Shown piece after piece: positions 1 through 8,601 of a DNA stretch of 64,000 bases. Below the pieces are notes generated by a model. It worked only from the letters and a program-made list of their open reading frames with translations. It was not told the origin of the DNA and ran no database searches. The position numbers and the translations under genes are program-made. The DNA comes from Microcoleus sp. FACHB-672 (GTDB taxonomy: Bacteria; Cyanobacteriota; Cyanobacteriia; Cyanobacteriales; Oscillatoriaceae). The stretch lies in contig NZ_JACJOU010000019.1 of NCBI RefSeq assembly GCF_014695725.1, positions 372,001 to 436,000 on the forward strand, given 5' to 3'. The first letter of the stretch is position 1. Each line of letters opens with the position of its first letter.

Positions 1-2
1 CA

Positions 3-944
3 GAGCTGAAAATGGCCTTCCCGCGACCGGCAATTGGGCAGCAGCTAGAACAGTTTCAGCCAGATATTATTCATGCTGTCAACCCAGCCGTTTTGGGGTT
101 GGGCGGGCTTTACTACGCCAAAACTTTAGGCATTCCCTTGGTGGCGTCTTACCATACTCATTTGCCGAAATATCTCCAGCATTACGGGTTAGGAATGCTA
201 GAACCCTTGCTGTGGGAATTGCTAAAAACCGGCCACAATCAAGCTCAGCTCAATTTGTGCACCTCGACGGCAATGGTGCAAGAATTGACAGAGCACGGCA
301 TTGAACGGGTAGATCTCTGGCAGCGAGGGGTAGATACGGAGATGTTTCAGCCCCATTTAGCCAGCGAGGAAATGCGCGTGCGCCTCAGCCAAGGTCATCC
401 GGAAAGCCCATTATTACTCTATGTTGGGCGGTTGGGTGCTGAAAAAGAAATTGAACGCATTAAGCCGGTGCTAGAAGCGATTCCTAATGCCCGTCTTGCT
501 TTAGTGGGGGATGGCCCAAACCGGCAAGCCCTGGAACAGCACTTTGCCGGCACACCCACCCATTTTGTCGGGTATCTCCAAGGGTTAGAATTAGCCGCCG
601 CATACGCCTCTGCCGACGCTTTTATCTTCCCCTCGCGCACTGAAACGCTCGGTTTGGTGCTGCTAGAAGCGATGGCTGCTGGTTGCCCTGCTATCGCGGC
701 GCGTTCCGGGGGAATTCCCGATATTGTCACCGATGGTGTCAATGGCTATCTCTTCAACCCAGAAGATGAAAATGGGGCAATCGCAGCTACTCTCAGCCTC
801 TTAGGGCATCGTGAAGAACGGGAAACCCTGCGGCAAAACGCGCGCCGGGAAGCCGAACGTTGGGGATGGGCTGCTGCCACAGCTCAGCTGCGCCGGTACT
901 ATCAAGCTGTACTCGCACCTCAATCCATGCCCAAGGCAGCTTAG
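3..944 (+). CDS. sqdX: Sulfolipid-type glycosyltransferase (SqdX-like), 5' truncated by the window
   Basis: GT4-family retaining glycosyltransferase. It most resembles SqdX, which transfers sulfoquinovose from UDP-sulfoquinovose to diacylglycerol to make the thylakoid sulfolipid SQDG. The reading frame is open to the window edge and starts mid-protein, so the N-terminal acceptor domain is incomplete; about 313 residues are visible against roughly 375-380 expected. Visible marks are the VNPAVLGLGGL and SYHTHLPKY stretches typical of this subgroup, the donor-domain start LLYVGRLGAEKEI, and the EX7E motif in ETLGLVLLE followed by AMAAGCPAIA. It ends 122 bp before the metal permease on the same strand, and no terminator is obvious. 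GT4 membership is certain; the sulfolipid assignment is by resemblance. A related lipid glycosyltransferase is the alternative. Confidence 0.8.
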   Translation, partial: ELKMAFPRPAIGQQLEQFQPDIIHAVNPAVLGLGGLYYAKTLGIPLVASYHTHLPKYLQHYGLGMLEPLLWELLKTGHNQAQLNLCTSTAMVQELTEHGIERVDLWQRGVDTEMFQPHLASEEMRVRLSQGHPESPLLLYVGRLGAEKEIERIKPVLEAIPNARLALVGDGPNRQALEQHFAGTPTHFVGYLQGLELAAAYASADAFIFPSRTETLGLVLLEAMAAGCPAIAARSGGIPDIVTDGVNGYLFNPEDENGAIAATLSLLGHREERETLRQNARREAERWGWAAATAQLRRYYQAVLAPQSMPKAA

Positions 945-1066
945 CAACGAAATGTCATGACGACAAGCTATTGACCGTGAGAATTTAAACGGTAGCAGAA
1001 CTCAAAAAGGATAGCTAACTAAGTATAAAATTTTGACAATAAAGTTTGACGGCTCTGGGATGAGTT

Positions 1067-2002
1067 TTGATAAACTTGGCTCACCATGAGGGGCTAGCGG
1101 CTAAGGTTCAATTCTCCATCCTGGCAGTCCTGCTGACATTTATGTATAACACTCCCTACTTCGCCATCACCGGCAGCGCTGATTTTCTCAGCTTGTTGCA
1201 GTTTCCTTTCATGCAGCGTGCGATCGCCGGTGGCATCCTCATGGGCATTTTGGGAGGCTTACTCGGCAGCTTTGTCACCCTGAGACGGTTGTCTTATTTC
1301 AGCGATGCTGTTGGCAGCGCATCTCTGGTAGGCATTGTTTTGGGCGTCTTAATCAACGTGAATCCAACTTGGACGCTGCTGCCCTTCAGCATCATTTTTG
1401 GCCTCAGCGTCCTGTACTTAATTGATCAAACCGATCTAGCTAGCGACAGCGTTTTCAGTATTGCAGAATCGGGAGGCTTGGCTATCGGTGTCATCCTCAC
1501 CAGCTTCATCCCCGGTTATCGGGGCAACTTGCTAGCAGTTCTGTTTGGCGATATTTTGGCTATTAATGAGACGGATTTAATCTTAATTCTGCTGCTGCTT
1601 CTCGCTAGCGCGATGTTCGTGCTGTCAACCCTGCGACAGCAAATTCTATTAACCTTAAATCCTGCTTTGGCAAAAGTTCAAGGTGTCTCTGTAGACTTGC
1701 ACCGATATGTGTTTGTGGTGTTGCTTTCTCTAACGGTTGCTGTGGCGATCAAAGCTGTGGGAATACTCCTCGTTAACGCCTTTCTCGTCATTCCCGCTTC
1801 CACCGCCAAATTACTCAGCCACAAATTTGCTCAATTTCTGACCCTTTGCGTGATTTTGGGCGTTTTTAGCAGTGCCATTGGCTTACTCGGTTCGGGCCTT
1901 TTCAACTTTGCCTCTGGACCCAGTATCGTCTTGGTGCAGTTTTTGCTATTTGTTGGGGTTATGGCTTGGCAGAAGGGTTTGGGCGTGAGGAACAGAGTAT
2001 AA
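1067..2002 (+). CDS. Metal ABC transporter permease (ZnuB/MntB family)
   Basis: Inner-membrane permease of the ABC-3 family that moves zinc, manganese or related divalent metals delivered by a periplasmic binding protein. It has about eight to nine hydrophobic segments, the family start FPFMQRAIAGGILMG, LGSFVTLRRLSYFSDA, and a C-terminal half containing VKAVGILLVNAFLVIPASTA. The start given is a TTG behind a weak GGATGAG; an in-frame ATG at 1142 would give a shorter protein of more usual length. No ATP-binding or solute-binding partner lies next to it, so the rest of the transporter is outside the window or elsewhere. A metallothionein gene lies 177 bp downstream on the other strand, which makes zinc handling an attractive but unproven guess. 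Confidence 0.8.
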   Translation: MINLAHHEGLAAKVQFSILAVLLTFMYNTPYFAITGSADFLSLLQFPFMQRAIAGGILMGILGGLLGSFVTLRRLSYFSDAVGSASLVGIVLGVLINVNPTWTLLPFSIIFGLSVLYLIDQTDLASDSVFSIAESGGLAIGVILTSFIPGYRGNLLAVLFGDILAINETDLILILLLLLASAMFVLSTLRQQILLTLNPALAKVQGVSVDLHRYVFVVLLSLTVAVAIKAVGILLVNAFLVIPASTAKLLSHKFAQFLTLCVILGVFSSAIGLLGSGLFNFASGPSIVLVQFLLFVGVMAWQKGLGVRNRV

Positions 2003-2031
2003 AATATGGCTCACTAGCTTTTAGCCGTTGC

Positions 2032-2158
2032 CCTGTCAAGGTGTTTGATCTGTGTGGGTTCGTTGCTCAATTAGACTTGAAGGCGCACTTGCCCGTCAAC
2101 TTTTGGTCAATCAACTGCTCGTCAAGAACGCCAAGACCGTTGAGATCACCTTGACAGG
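2032..2158. repeat. Element bounded by a 12-bp perfect inverted repeat
   Basis: CCTGTCAAGGTG at 2032-2043 is mirrored by CACCTTGACAGG at 2147-2158, and a few more pairs (GATCT with AGATC) are possible after a 3-nt bulge. About 103 bp lie between the arms. The element sits between the 3' ends of the metal permease and the metallothionein gene. It could be a long hairpin RNA or terminator, or a small mobile remnant. I saw no second copy in the window. Confidence 0.5.
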
Positions 2159-2179
2159 ACTAATCCTGGCATTTAGCCT

Positions 2180-2344
2180 CTAGTGGCAGCCACAGCCGGT
2201 GTGACCGCAGCCTTCTCCGCCAGCATGACCATTGGCGCAAGCGTCGCTACAGTAGGGCTTGCCATCTTTATGTATGGCATTTTCAAGGGCTACTACGCAC
2301 AGGCAAGACTCACAGGCACATTTCATTTGGGTTACAGTGGCCAT
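2180..2344 (-). CDS. smtA: Bacterial metallothionein, SmtA type
   Basis: Small cytosolic zinc-buffering and detoxification protein of 54 residues. I read it directly from the minus strand. It contains KCACESCLC near residues 8-16, then YCSDAC at 31-36, NGHAGGEGCGHTGCGCH at the end, and nine cysteines plus C-terminal histidines. That is the layout of Synechococcus SmtA (about 56 residues, nine cysteines), in which Cys and His ligands hold a four-zinc cluster. The ATG is preceded by GGAGAAAGTT, a good ribosome binding site. Immediately upstream is an SmtB-type operator (2376-2401), so expression is expected to rise with zinc. No smtB gene is adjacent, unlike the classic divergent smtAB locus. 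Confidence 0.93.
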   Translation of the reverse strand: MATVTQMKCACESCLCVVALENAIHKDGKPYCSDACANGHAGGEGCGHTGCGCH

Positions 2345-2375
2345 AACTTTCTCCGGTTCAGTTCTTAATGGGTTA

Positions 2376-2401
2376 AATATCTGAATACTTGTTCAGTCTT
2401 T
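2376..2401 (-). promoter_or_regulatory. Probable SmtB/ArsR-family operator of the metallothionein gene
   Basis: Imperfect 12-2-12 hyphenated inverted repeat (8 of 12 positions paired) with core CTGAATACTTGTTCAG. On the coding strand of smtA it reads TGAACAAGTATTCAGATATT. From memory this is very close to the S2 operator of the Synechococcus smt locus (TGAACAGTTATTCAGATATT), to which apo-SmtB binds until zinc releases it. Another TGAACA-like half site, CTGAACA, lies at 2415-2421. A possible -10 box TATAGT lies at 2410-2405, so the repeat would overlap the transcription start region. Confidence 0.7.
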
Positions 2402-2634
2402 CTTACTATAACACCTGAACAGCGGGCCAGAGGTTATATGAGCTGCTTTTAAAAAATCGATATAAGATTTATCCCCCAGATGGAGTTGGCAAAGAAGTTG
2501 CCGGTAGTCTACCGGCAATGGGGTAGGAAAAATGGACAAAGCTGATTGACTCAGGCAAACACCGGCCGCCGGCCCAAGGTAAACTGTAACGGTTTTAGAT
2601 TTGAGAGTGAATTCAAAATCGAAAATCCAAAAGT

Positions 2635-3777
2635 ATGAAGTACGCTCTCGTTCATGAATGGTTAACGCCATTGGCAACCGGCGGGTCAGAATTGGTTGTG
2701 CAGGAAATTTTGCAGCACATCAATGCCGATCTCTACGCACTTATCGATTTTGAATCGACCAATCCAGAAAGCTATCTCTTTAAGCGTCCAATCGGAACAA
2801 CGTTTCTGCAACATTTTCCCCTAGCGAGGAAGGGGGTGCAAAAATATCTGCCTCTGCTGCCGGTGGCGATTGAACAGCTGGATTTGCGAGAGTATGACGT
2901 GATTTTGTCTTCTTCCCACGCGGTGGCAAAAGGAGTGCTAGCAAGTCCGCAGCAATTACATATCTGCTACTGCCACACGCCGATGCGCTACGCCTGGGAG
3001 ATGACGTTTGATTATCTCAATAGCAGCGCAGCCGGCAAAGGGCTTCCAGGGATTTTAACGCGACAGTTGCTACACCGGCTTAGGCAGTGGGATGCCATCT
3101 CAGCAAACCGAGTTGACTACTTCATTGCCAACTCCCGGCATACCGCTCAACGCATCTGGCGCTGCTACCGGCGCAAAGCCGAAGTGATCTATCCGCCGGT
3201 GAATATCGAGAGATTTTCCGTTCAACCGCACAAGCAGGATTTTTACCTAACCGTTTCCCGGTTAGTAAGTTATAAAAAAGTATCTTTAATTGTCCAAGCC
3301 TTCAACCAGTTAGGACTTCCCTTAGTGGTGATTGGCAGTGGAGCTGAGTTGCCACTGATTCGCAAAATGGCTAACCCCAATGTGCGAGTGCTGGGTTGGC
3401 AGCCGGCTGAAGTTGTGGAGAAGTATATGGCTGAGGCGAAAGCCTTTGTGTATGCAGCCTGCGAAGATTTTGGGATGGCTTTGGTGGAAGCCCAAGCCTG
3501 CGGGACGCCGGTAATTGCCTATGGTGCCGGTGGCGCACTGGAAACAGTGCGAGATATTCAGCAACACCCGGATTTAGGGACAGGCGTGTTTTTTGCCCAG
3601 CAAACCACAGCCGCTTTAATGGAGGCAGTGGAGACTTTTGAGGCATTTCAGCCGGCTTTTAATCCCGACAAGGTGAGAGCAAACGCAGAAAAATTTGCCC
3701 CCAAAATCTTTAAAGAGCGGTACTTGGCCTATTTAGATCATTGTTATCAAGAATTTGAGGCTAGAAATCTACGCTAA
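2635..3777 (+). CDS. GT4 glycosyltransferase for surface polysaccharide
   Basis: Cytoplasmic GT-B fold glycosyltransferase of 380 residues, similar to WbaZ-type mannosyltransferases of O-antigen and exopolysaccharide loci. The N-terminal part begins KYALVHEWLTPLATGGSE, the usual start of this subgroup. A mid-protein CYCHTPMRYAWEM motif follows, then the donor-binding domain with LTVSRLVSYKK and the EX7E catalytic motif at about residues 277-285 (EDFGMALVE). It is followed after 105 bp by a priming sugar transferase, and the cluster continues with GDP-fucose synthesis genes, so a role in building a fucose- or mannose-containing glycan is inferred. Donor and acceptor cannot be told from sequence. 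Confidence 0.85.
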   Translation: MKYALVHEWLTPLATGGSELVVQEILQHINADLYALIDFESTNPESYLFKRPIGTTFLQHFPLARKGVQKYLPLLPVAIEQLDLREYDVILSSSHAVAKGVLASPQQLHICYCHTPMRYAWEMTFDYLNSSAAGKGLPGILTRQLLHRLRQWDAISANRVDYFIANSRHTAQRIWRCYRRKAEVIYPPVNIERFSVQPHKQDFYLTVSRLVSYKKVSLIVQAFNQLGLPLVVIGSGAELPLIRKMANPNVRVLGWQPAEVVEKYMAEAKAFVYAACEDFGMALVEAQACGTPVIAYGAGGALETVRDIQQHPDLGTGVFFAQQTTAALMEAVETFEAFQPAFNPDKVRANAEKFAPKIFKERYLAYLDHCYQEFEARNLR

Positions 3778-3882
3778 AAATCTGTATCTTACTGTCCATA
3801 GCTTTGAAAGCCACTTCGCCGCCCTTGAGCGTCTAGAGGCTTTATGATCAGGACTGTGTGTGGTGTGAATTGAAGGAGTAAG

Positions 3883-4587
3883 ATGACTGCCGAAAGCCAA
3901 CTCATCTCCGGCAAGGTCATTCGGGCGATGGTCAAACGGGGCTTTCCGCCCCTCGCATTGAGTGGTCTAGACGGAGAGTTTTCTAAGCGGTTGTTCGATA
4001 TTCTGTTTTCTCTATGTGTTCTGATCCTGTTTTCCCCAGTTTATCTGCTCTTAGCTATACTGATCGCTCTGGCCTCGCCAGGGCCAGTTTTTTACAGACA
4101 AGAGCGTGTGGGAAAAAACCGCCAATCCTTTGGCTGTCTTAAATTCAGAACAATGGTTCAAAACGCTGACGAAATGTTGCTAGAACTGATAACAGAGTCC
4201 CCCCATCTTCGTCAAGAATTCGAGAATAATTTCAAGCTTAAGCAAGACCCCAGGATTACCTGGATCGGTCGATTTTTAAGGCTGACTAGCTTAGATGAAT
4301 TTCCTCAATTTTGGAATGTTTTGAAAGGGGACATGAGCGTTGTCGGGCCTAGACCTTTAGTTGAAGAGGAACTGCCGAAATATGGACGGCATATAGATAA
4401 GGTGCTAACCATCCGGCCTGGAATTACAGGCTTATGGCAAGTATCTGGGCGGAATGATATTCCCTACCCCCGCCGAGTTCAAATGGATGTCTATTATGTC
4501 AACTTCCGGAATTTTTGGATGGATTTGTGGTTAATTTTCAAAACCCTTGGCGTTGTTATTTTCCCCAAAAATAATGGAGCCTACTAA
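3883..4587 (+). CDS. Priming sugar-phosphate transferase (WbaP/WcaJ C-terminal type)
   Basis: Monotopic membrane enzyme of 234 residues that moves a hexose-1-phosphate from a nucleotide sugar to undecaprenyl phosphate, the first step of repeat-unit assembly. It has one hydrophobic stretch at residues 35-60 ending SPGPVFYRQERVG, then KFRTM near 88, LRLTSLDEFPQ, the core SVVGPRP near 152-158, and IRPGITGLWQVSGRND. It lacks the four-helix N-terminal domain of long WbaP proteins, so it is the short catalytic form. The start ATG follows GGAG at good spacing. It lies between the GT4 gene and gmd. The sugar is unknown; galactose or glucose are typical. Confidence 0.9.
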   Translation: MTAESQLISGKVIRAMVKRGFPPLALSGLDGEFSKRLFDILFSLCVLILFSPVYLLLAILIALASPGPVFYRQERVGKNRQSFGCLKFRTMVQNADEMLLELITESPHLRQEFENNFKLKQDPRITWIGRFLRLTSLDEFPQFWNVLKGDMSVVGPRPLVEEELPKYGRHIDKVLTIRPGITGLWQVSGRNDIPYPRRVQMDVYYVNFRNFWMDLWLIFKTLGVVIFPKNNGAY

Positions 4588-5120
4588 AACCAAAAGTAGG
4601 GTGCGCTCGGCGCATAAAGTTTGTGAAAGACGCAATGCCCTATTGAGTCTGACACAAACAATCTCTCAGATGCTACGGTTCAAGGAGTGGCAAACATCCA
4701 AAAAATTTTGAATTCTTTACAAACATTTTAAAGTTGATGGGTGCTTGATTTCCGATTTGAAGTTAACGTAGGGATTGACACTCCCCATTTAATCCCATCA
4801 GGGAGATTTTCAGATCGGGAGAGGGTGCGGCAAGAGCAGTTGGGATTCAAGCAGGCACTCGTCCCCAGTTCAGGGTCACAAGACGCCAAAGCAGGGGAAA
4901 GTGCCATCCATCAGCCTTGCGAATCATCGGTGAGCTATCTGATGCCCCAGATGGTAAATATCCGGTGGTCGGCAGGCTATGTCTGGCAGATGATATCAGC
5001 CAACCAGAAATGGGAACTCTACACTCAGTCTCGCCGGTTATGGGCAGCCGGCCTATCTATCAAAGAACTGAATTTTACGTTCAGATTCTTCTTTGTAACG
5101 AACCATAAGGAATACTGAGG
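4588..5120 (+). other. Gap between sugar transferase and gmd; unresolved short reading frames
   Basis: About 530 bp with no recognised gene. Two overlapping frames stay open: one from 4741 to 5118 and another from 4917 to 5108, which contains a protein-like stretch around [16 protein letters not shown]. Neither has a convincing ribosome binding site or a family I recognise. It may be leader DNA of the gmd-fcl operon or the remains of a gene. A GAGG just before 5121 serves gmd. Confidence 0.35.
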
Positions 5121-6200
5121 ATGACGCAACGGAAGCGAGCGCTGATCACCGGCATTACAGGTCAAGACGGCTCCTATTTAAGCGAGTTGTTGCTGGAAAA
5201 TGGGTATGAAGTTCACGGTATTATCCGGCGGACTTCCACGTTTAACACTGATCGGATTGACCACATTTATGTCGATCCTCACAACGAAAGCGCACGGTTA
5301 TTTTTGCACTACGGTGATTTGACCGATGGCACAACTCTGCGGCGAATCTTAGAAGAAGTCCAACCTGTAGAAATTTACAATTTGGGTGCTCAATCCCATG
5401 TACGGGTGAGTTTTGACTCGCCGGAATACACGGTTGATACCGTGGGAATGGGAACACTGCGCCTGCTAGAGGCAATTCGAGACTATCAGCAGCGTACCGG
5501 CATTGAAGTGCGCTTCTATCAAGCCGGTTCCTCGGAAATGTATGGCAAAGTCCAAGAAATTCCTCAGAAGGAAACGACCCCGTTTTATCCAAGAAGTCCC
5601 TACGCCTGTGCCAAACTTTACGGCCACTGGCAAACGGTGAATTACCGGGAATCCTATGGACTGTTTGCGTGTAATGGCATCCTTTTTAACCACGAAAGTC
5701 CGCGTCGGGGCGAGACATTTGTAACGCGCAAAATCACACGGGCAATTGCTAGAATTGTTGCCGGCAAGCAGAAAAAAATCTTTCTGGGCAACCTAGATGC
5801 TAAGCGAGATTGGGGTTATGCAAAGGACTATGTTAAAGCCATGTGGCTAATGCTACAGCAAGAAGAACCCGATGATTATGTGATCGCAACCGGCGAAACT
5901 TACTCAGTCAAAGAGTTTCTTGATATTGCCTTTAAATACGTCAACTTAGACTGGCACGATTACGTAGAGTTTGATGAGCGATACCTGCGGCCAGCGGAAG
6001 TTGAATTGTTGATTGGAGATTCCACAAAAGCGCGGAAAAAATTAGGTTGGGAACCAACCGTCACTTTTGAAGAATTAGTGGGTTTGATGGTCAAAGCAGA
6101 CTTAGAAGTGCTGGGTGTAATTTCGCCCAATGAAGATTTGGCCCAAGTTTTTAAGGATCACGCTTTTATCCGTCAAGAAGCGGGGGGTAGGTTTGATTAA
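5121..6200 (+). CDS. gmd: GDP-mannose 4,6-dehydratase
   Basis: Short-chain dehydrogenase/reductase-family enzyme of 359 residues, the usual length, that converts GDP-D-mannose to GDP-4-keto-6-deoxymannose using bound NADP. It is the entry step to GDP-L-fucose and related deoxy sugars. Visible marks are the Rossmann motif [11 protein letters not shown] near residue 9, [15 protein letters not shown], the catalytic serine region AGSSEMYG, the catalytic pair Y161-x3-K165 in SPYACAK, and [21 protein letters not shown] precedes the ATG. The next gene, fcl, completes the pathway after an 89-bp spacer that contains a heptamer inverted repeat. The two are probably co-transcribed up to the terminator at 7242. 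Confidence 0.97.
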   Translation: MTQRKRALITGITGQDGSYLSELLLENGYEVHGIIRRTSTFNTDRIDHIYVDPHNESARLFLHYGDLTDGTTLRRILEEVQPVEIYNLGAQSHVRVSFDSPEYTVDTVGMGTLRLLEAIRDYQQRTGIEVRFYQAGSSEMYGKVQEIPQKETTPFYPRSPYACAKLYGHWQTVNYRESYGLFACNGILFNHESPRRGETFVTRKITRAIARIVAGKQKKIFLGNLDAKRDWGYAKDYVKAMWLMLQQEEPDDYVIATGETYSVKEFLDIAFKYVNLDWHDYVEFDERYLRPAEVELLIGDSTKARKKLGWEPTVTFEELVGLMVKADLEVLGVISPNEDLAQVFKDHAFIRQEAGGRFD

Positions 6201-6262
6201 TTTTAGACTTTAAGTTGAGATTGAGATTTCTAAACCCAACTTAAAATCTAAAATCTAAAATT
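6201..6262. repeat. Heptamer-type inverted repeat between gmd and fcl
   Basis: TTTTAGACTTTAAGTTGAG on one side and CTTAAAATCTAAAATCTAAA on the other form an AT-rich hairpin. It is built on the 7-bp unit AAATCTA/TAGATTT seen at several other gene borders in this window. This is the style of cyanobacterial short tandemly repeated repetitive (STRR) sequences. Confidence 0.6.
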
Positions 6263-6289
6263 CCAAGACGCAGGCGGAAGGACGCAAAA

Positions 6290-7234
6290 ATGACAACACT
6301 AGAGCTAAAAGACAAACGAATTCTGGTAACGGGGGGCGCTGGTTTCTTGGGCCGGCAAGTGATAGATCAGCTCGTCAAAGCCGGCGCTGACACCCAAAAA
6401 ATTACAGTGCCGCGCTCACGTGAGTACGATTTGTGTTCAATGGATGCCTGTCAACGAGTTGTCCAACAGCAGGATATTATCGTTCACCTAGCGGCACACG
6501 TGGGTGGCATTGGTTTAAATCGGGAAAAACCGGCCCAATTATTTTACGACAACCTGATGATGGGCACTCAGCTCATTCATTCCGCCTATCAAGCCGGTGT
6601 CGAGAAATTTATCTGTGTTGGCACGATTTGTGCCTATCCTAAATTCACGCCAGTGCCTTTTAAAGAAGATGATCTTTGGAATGGCTATCCGGAAGAAACC
6701 AACGCGCCTTATGGAGTTGCAAAAAAAGCTTTATTAGTGCAACTCCAAGCTTATCGGCAACAGTACAACTTTAATGGTGTTTATCTGCTGCCGGTGAATT
6801 TATACGGGCCAGAAGATAACTTTGACCCTAGCAGTTCTCACGTCATTCCCGCCTTAATTCGTAAAGTTTACGAAGCCCAACAGCGAGGAGACAAACAACT
6901 GCCTGCGTGGGGAGACGGCACTCCCAGCCGCGAATTTTTGTATTCAACCGATGCAGCGCGGGGCATTGTCATGGCAACCCAAAAATACAACGATCCAGAT
7001 CCAGTAAATTTGGGAACCGGCTATGAAATTACCATCCGCGATCTAGTAGAACTGATCTGCGAGTTGATGGAATTTAAGGGAGAAATTATTTGGGAAACTG
7101 ATCAACCCAATGGTCAGCCACGTCGCTGCTTGGATACCGAACGAGCAAAGCAAGCTTTTGGTTTTACTGCCCAAGTTGAATTCAAAGAAGGGCTGAAAAA
7201 TACCATTGATTGGTATCGCCAGCACGCTGCTTAA
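6290..7234 (+). CDS. fcl: GDP-L-fucose synthase
   Basis: NADPH-dependent 3,5-epimerase/4-reductase of 314 residues that turns GDP-4-keto-6-deoxymannose, the product of Gmd, into GDP-L-fucose for surface glycans. It has the Rossmann motif [11 protein letters not shown] near residue 14, [22 protein letters not shown], and the catalytic Y141-x3-K145 in [21 protein letters not shown], a family hallmark, follows. The start is supported by GGCGGAAGGA upstream. A strong terminator follows directly, so this gene ends the polysaccharide operon. Confidence 0.96.
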   Translation: MTTLELKDKRILVTGGAGFLGRQVIDQLVKAGADTQKITVPRSREYDLCSMDACQRVVQQQDIIVHLAAHVGGIGLNREKPAQLFYDNLMMGTQLIHSAYQAGVEKFICVGTICAYPKFTPVPFKEDDLWNGYPEETNAPYGVAKKALLVQLQAYRQQYNFNGVYLLPVNLYGPEDNFDPSSSHVIPALIRKVYEAQQRGDKQLPAWGDGTPSREFLYSTDAARGIVMATQKYNDPDPVNLGTGYEITIRDLVELICELMEFKGEIIWETDQPNGQPRRCLDTERAKQAFGFTAQVEFKEGLKNTIDWYRQHAA

Positions 7235-7241
7235 ATCTAAG

Positions 7242-7275
7242 AAGCCTGTTTTCTCAAACAAAACAGGCTTTTTTA
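7242..7275 (+). terminator. Rho-independent terminator after fcl
   Basis: An 11-bp perfect stem, AAGCCTGTTTT (7242-7252) with AAAACAGGCTT (7260-7270), a 7-nt loop and a following T-run. Confidence 0.92.
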
Positions 7276-7737
7276 TTCTTTCCCTTTCCAACGGATGGCG
7301 CTAATATCTCATCAGAAGCCAATAGAAAATTCACCTTAGAAATTAAGGTAAAAAAAAATCAGAGGGGTATCGTTAATCCGATGAAGATATTTTTTATTGC
7401 CCCTATCTTGGTAAAACGATATTTTTTTTCACATGCCCATCGCTTATTTATTCGGCTATCTCCTCAGTCTACTTTTTCCGGATTTATTATTACCATTCAC
7501 AATTGCCGGCTACTGGTTCTCCTAGGTTTTGGGATTTATTTTCAGGCAAGTGAACCCAGCCGATACTTTTTTTGAAACCAAAAAAAATTTTCAAGAAAGA
7601 TTGGTTGACAAGTTTGGCGACTTTAACGTTGTATACAATTGTGTTTGTCGTCTTGCTCAAACTTAATATCTTTAGTTTGCTAATAGAATTAGCTCTACCT
7701 TACTATTCCAACCCAAAAATTTTATAATAACCGGGTA
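7276..7737 (+). other. Gene-free AT-rich spacer upstream of the formyl-THF cyclo-ligase
   Basis: About 460 bp with no supported gene; the open stretch at 7210-7575 shows no protein character. TATAAT at 7723-7728 is only nine bases before the ATG at 7738. If used, the transcript would be nearly leaderless; no clear -35 box was found. Confidence 0.45.
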
Positions 7738-8310
7738 ATGAGTAGCACTGACTCCCAGCTAGATAAAGCAACATGGCGACGTGCGCTTTTGCAGCAACGG
7801 CAATCACTGCCGGCAGATATTTGGCAGCAAAAAAGTACGCAGCTTTGCAGCCACCTGCAATCCTCATCTCTGTTCGCTCAATCACAAACCATCCTGGCTT
7901 ACTTCAGCTTTCGCCAAGAACCAGACCTCAGTCTTTTATTTAGTGATGATCACAGATGGGGATTTCCTCGATGTGCCGGCACATCTCTGTCTTGGCACCT
8001 CTGGAAGTCCGGAGAAGCCCTAGAAACCGGCAGTTATGGTCTGATTGAACCCAAGGCGGATTCCTCAATTTTGCAGCCGGCAGAAGTAGATTTAATTCTT
8101 GTCCCAGCCGTTGCCTGTGATCAGCAGGGATATCGCTTAGGCTATGGCGGTGGCTTTTACGACCGGCTCTTCAGTTCACCGGAGTGGGCATCCAAACCAA
8201 CCCTCGGTATTGTGTTTGAATTTGCTTACTTGCCCCAGTTACCTGTCGATACTTGGGATCAAAAATTGCAGGGCGTTTGTACAGAAGTGGGGATAAAAAT
8301 GATGCGATAA
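7738..8310 (+). CDS. 5-formyltetrahydrofolate cyclo-ligase
   Basis: Cytosolic enzyme of 190 residues that uses ATP to convert 5-formyl-THF into 5,10-methenyl-THF and so returns stored folate to one-carbon metabolism. N-terminal KATWRRALLQQRQSLPAD carries the substrate-binding basic residues. The middle has TILAYFSFRQEPDLS, and the C-terminal half has the diagnostic LVPAVACDQQGYRLGYGGGFYDRLF loop that binds ATP (no run over 20 is quoted contiguously elsewhere). The length is normal. No ribosome binding site is obvious before the ATG, in line with a possible short-leader transcript. Neighbours give no pathway context; glyA, another folate gene, is 10 kb away. Confidence 0.93.
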   Translation: MSSTDSQLDKATWRRALLQQRQSLPADIWQQKSTQLCSHLQSSSLFAQSQTILAYFSFRQEPDLSLLFSDDHRWGFPRCAGTSLSWHLWKSGEALETGSYGLIEPKADSSILQPAEVDLILVPAVACDQQGYRLGYGGGFYDRLFSSPEWASKPTLGIVFEFAYLPQLPVDTWDQKLQGVCTEVGIKMMR

Positions 8311-8347
8311 AATCCCCACTTTTTCAGGCCAATTCTTTGAACCTTGC

Positions 8348-8369
8348 GCGACGGACAATAGTCCGTCGC
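8348..8369. repeat. Perfect 9-bp hairpin
   Basis: GCGACGGAC and GTCCGTCGC flank the 4-nt loop AATA. There is no T-run on either side, so it is a poor terminator; it looks like a small palindromic repeat. It lies 38 bp after the cyclo-ligase gene. Confidence 0.6.
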
Positions 8370-8601
8370 ACTCCAACTACCTACTTTTGAGTGGTCTTTA
8401 GTCAGAAAAATAAAATTACTATAATATGGCATTGCATATATTTTTGCAACCCGGTTTTACTACTTTTTTCTATAAAAAACTGAGCAAATTTTCTTCCACC
8501 TTAAAATTCAAGGATCAGCTCTTTAAAGGAGATTAGTATTAAGACATTGAAAGTTTGTTTTAAAATTAAAAAGTCTGTTATTAGATTGCTAAAAAAAATC
8601 C

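Noticed and set aside
1966-2154. Open frame over the end of the metal permease
   Set aside because: No ribosome binding site, no motif, and it runs through the inverted-repeat element.
2183-2368. Plus-strand open frame of 61 codons
   Set aside because: It is the antisense of the metallothionein gene, which has the better start, ribosome binding site and motif content.
7210-7575. Open frame after fcl
   Set aside because: It crosses the fcl terminator and has no protein-like composition.
8348-8369. Terminator of the formyl-THF cyclo-ligase gene
   Set aside because: The stem is perfect but no T-run follows on either strand, so it is listed only as a hairpin repeat.
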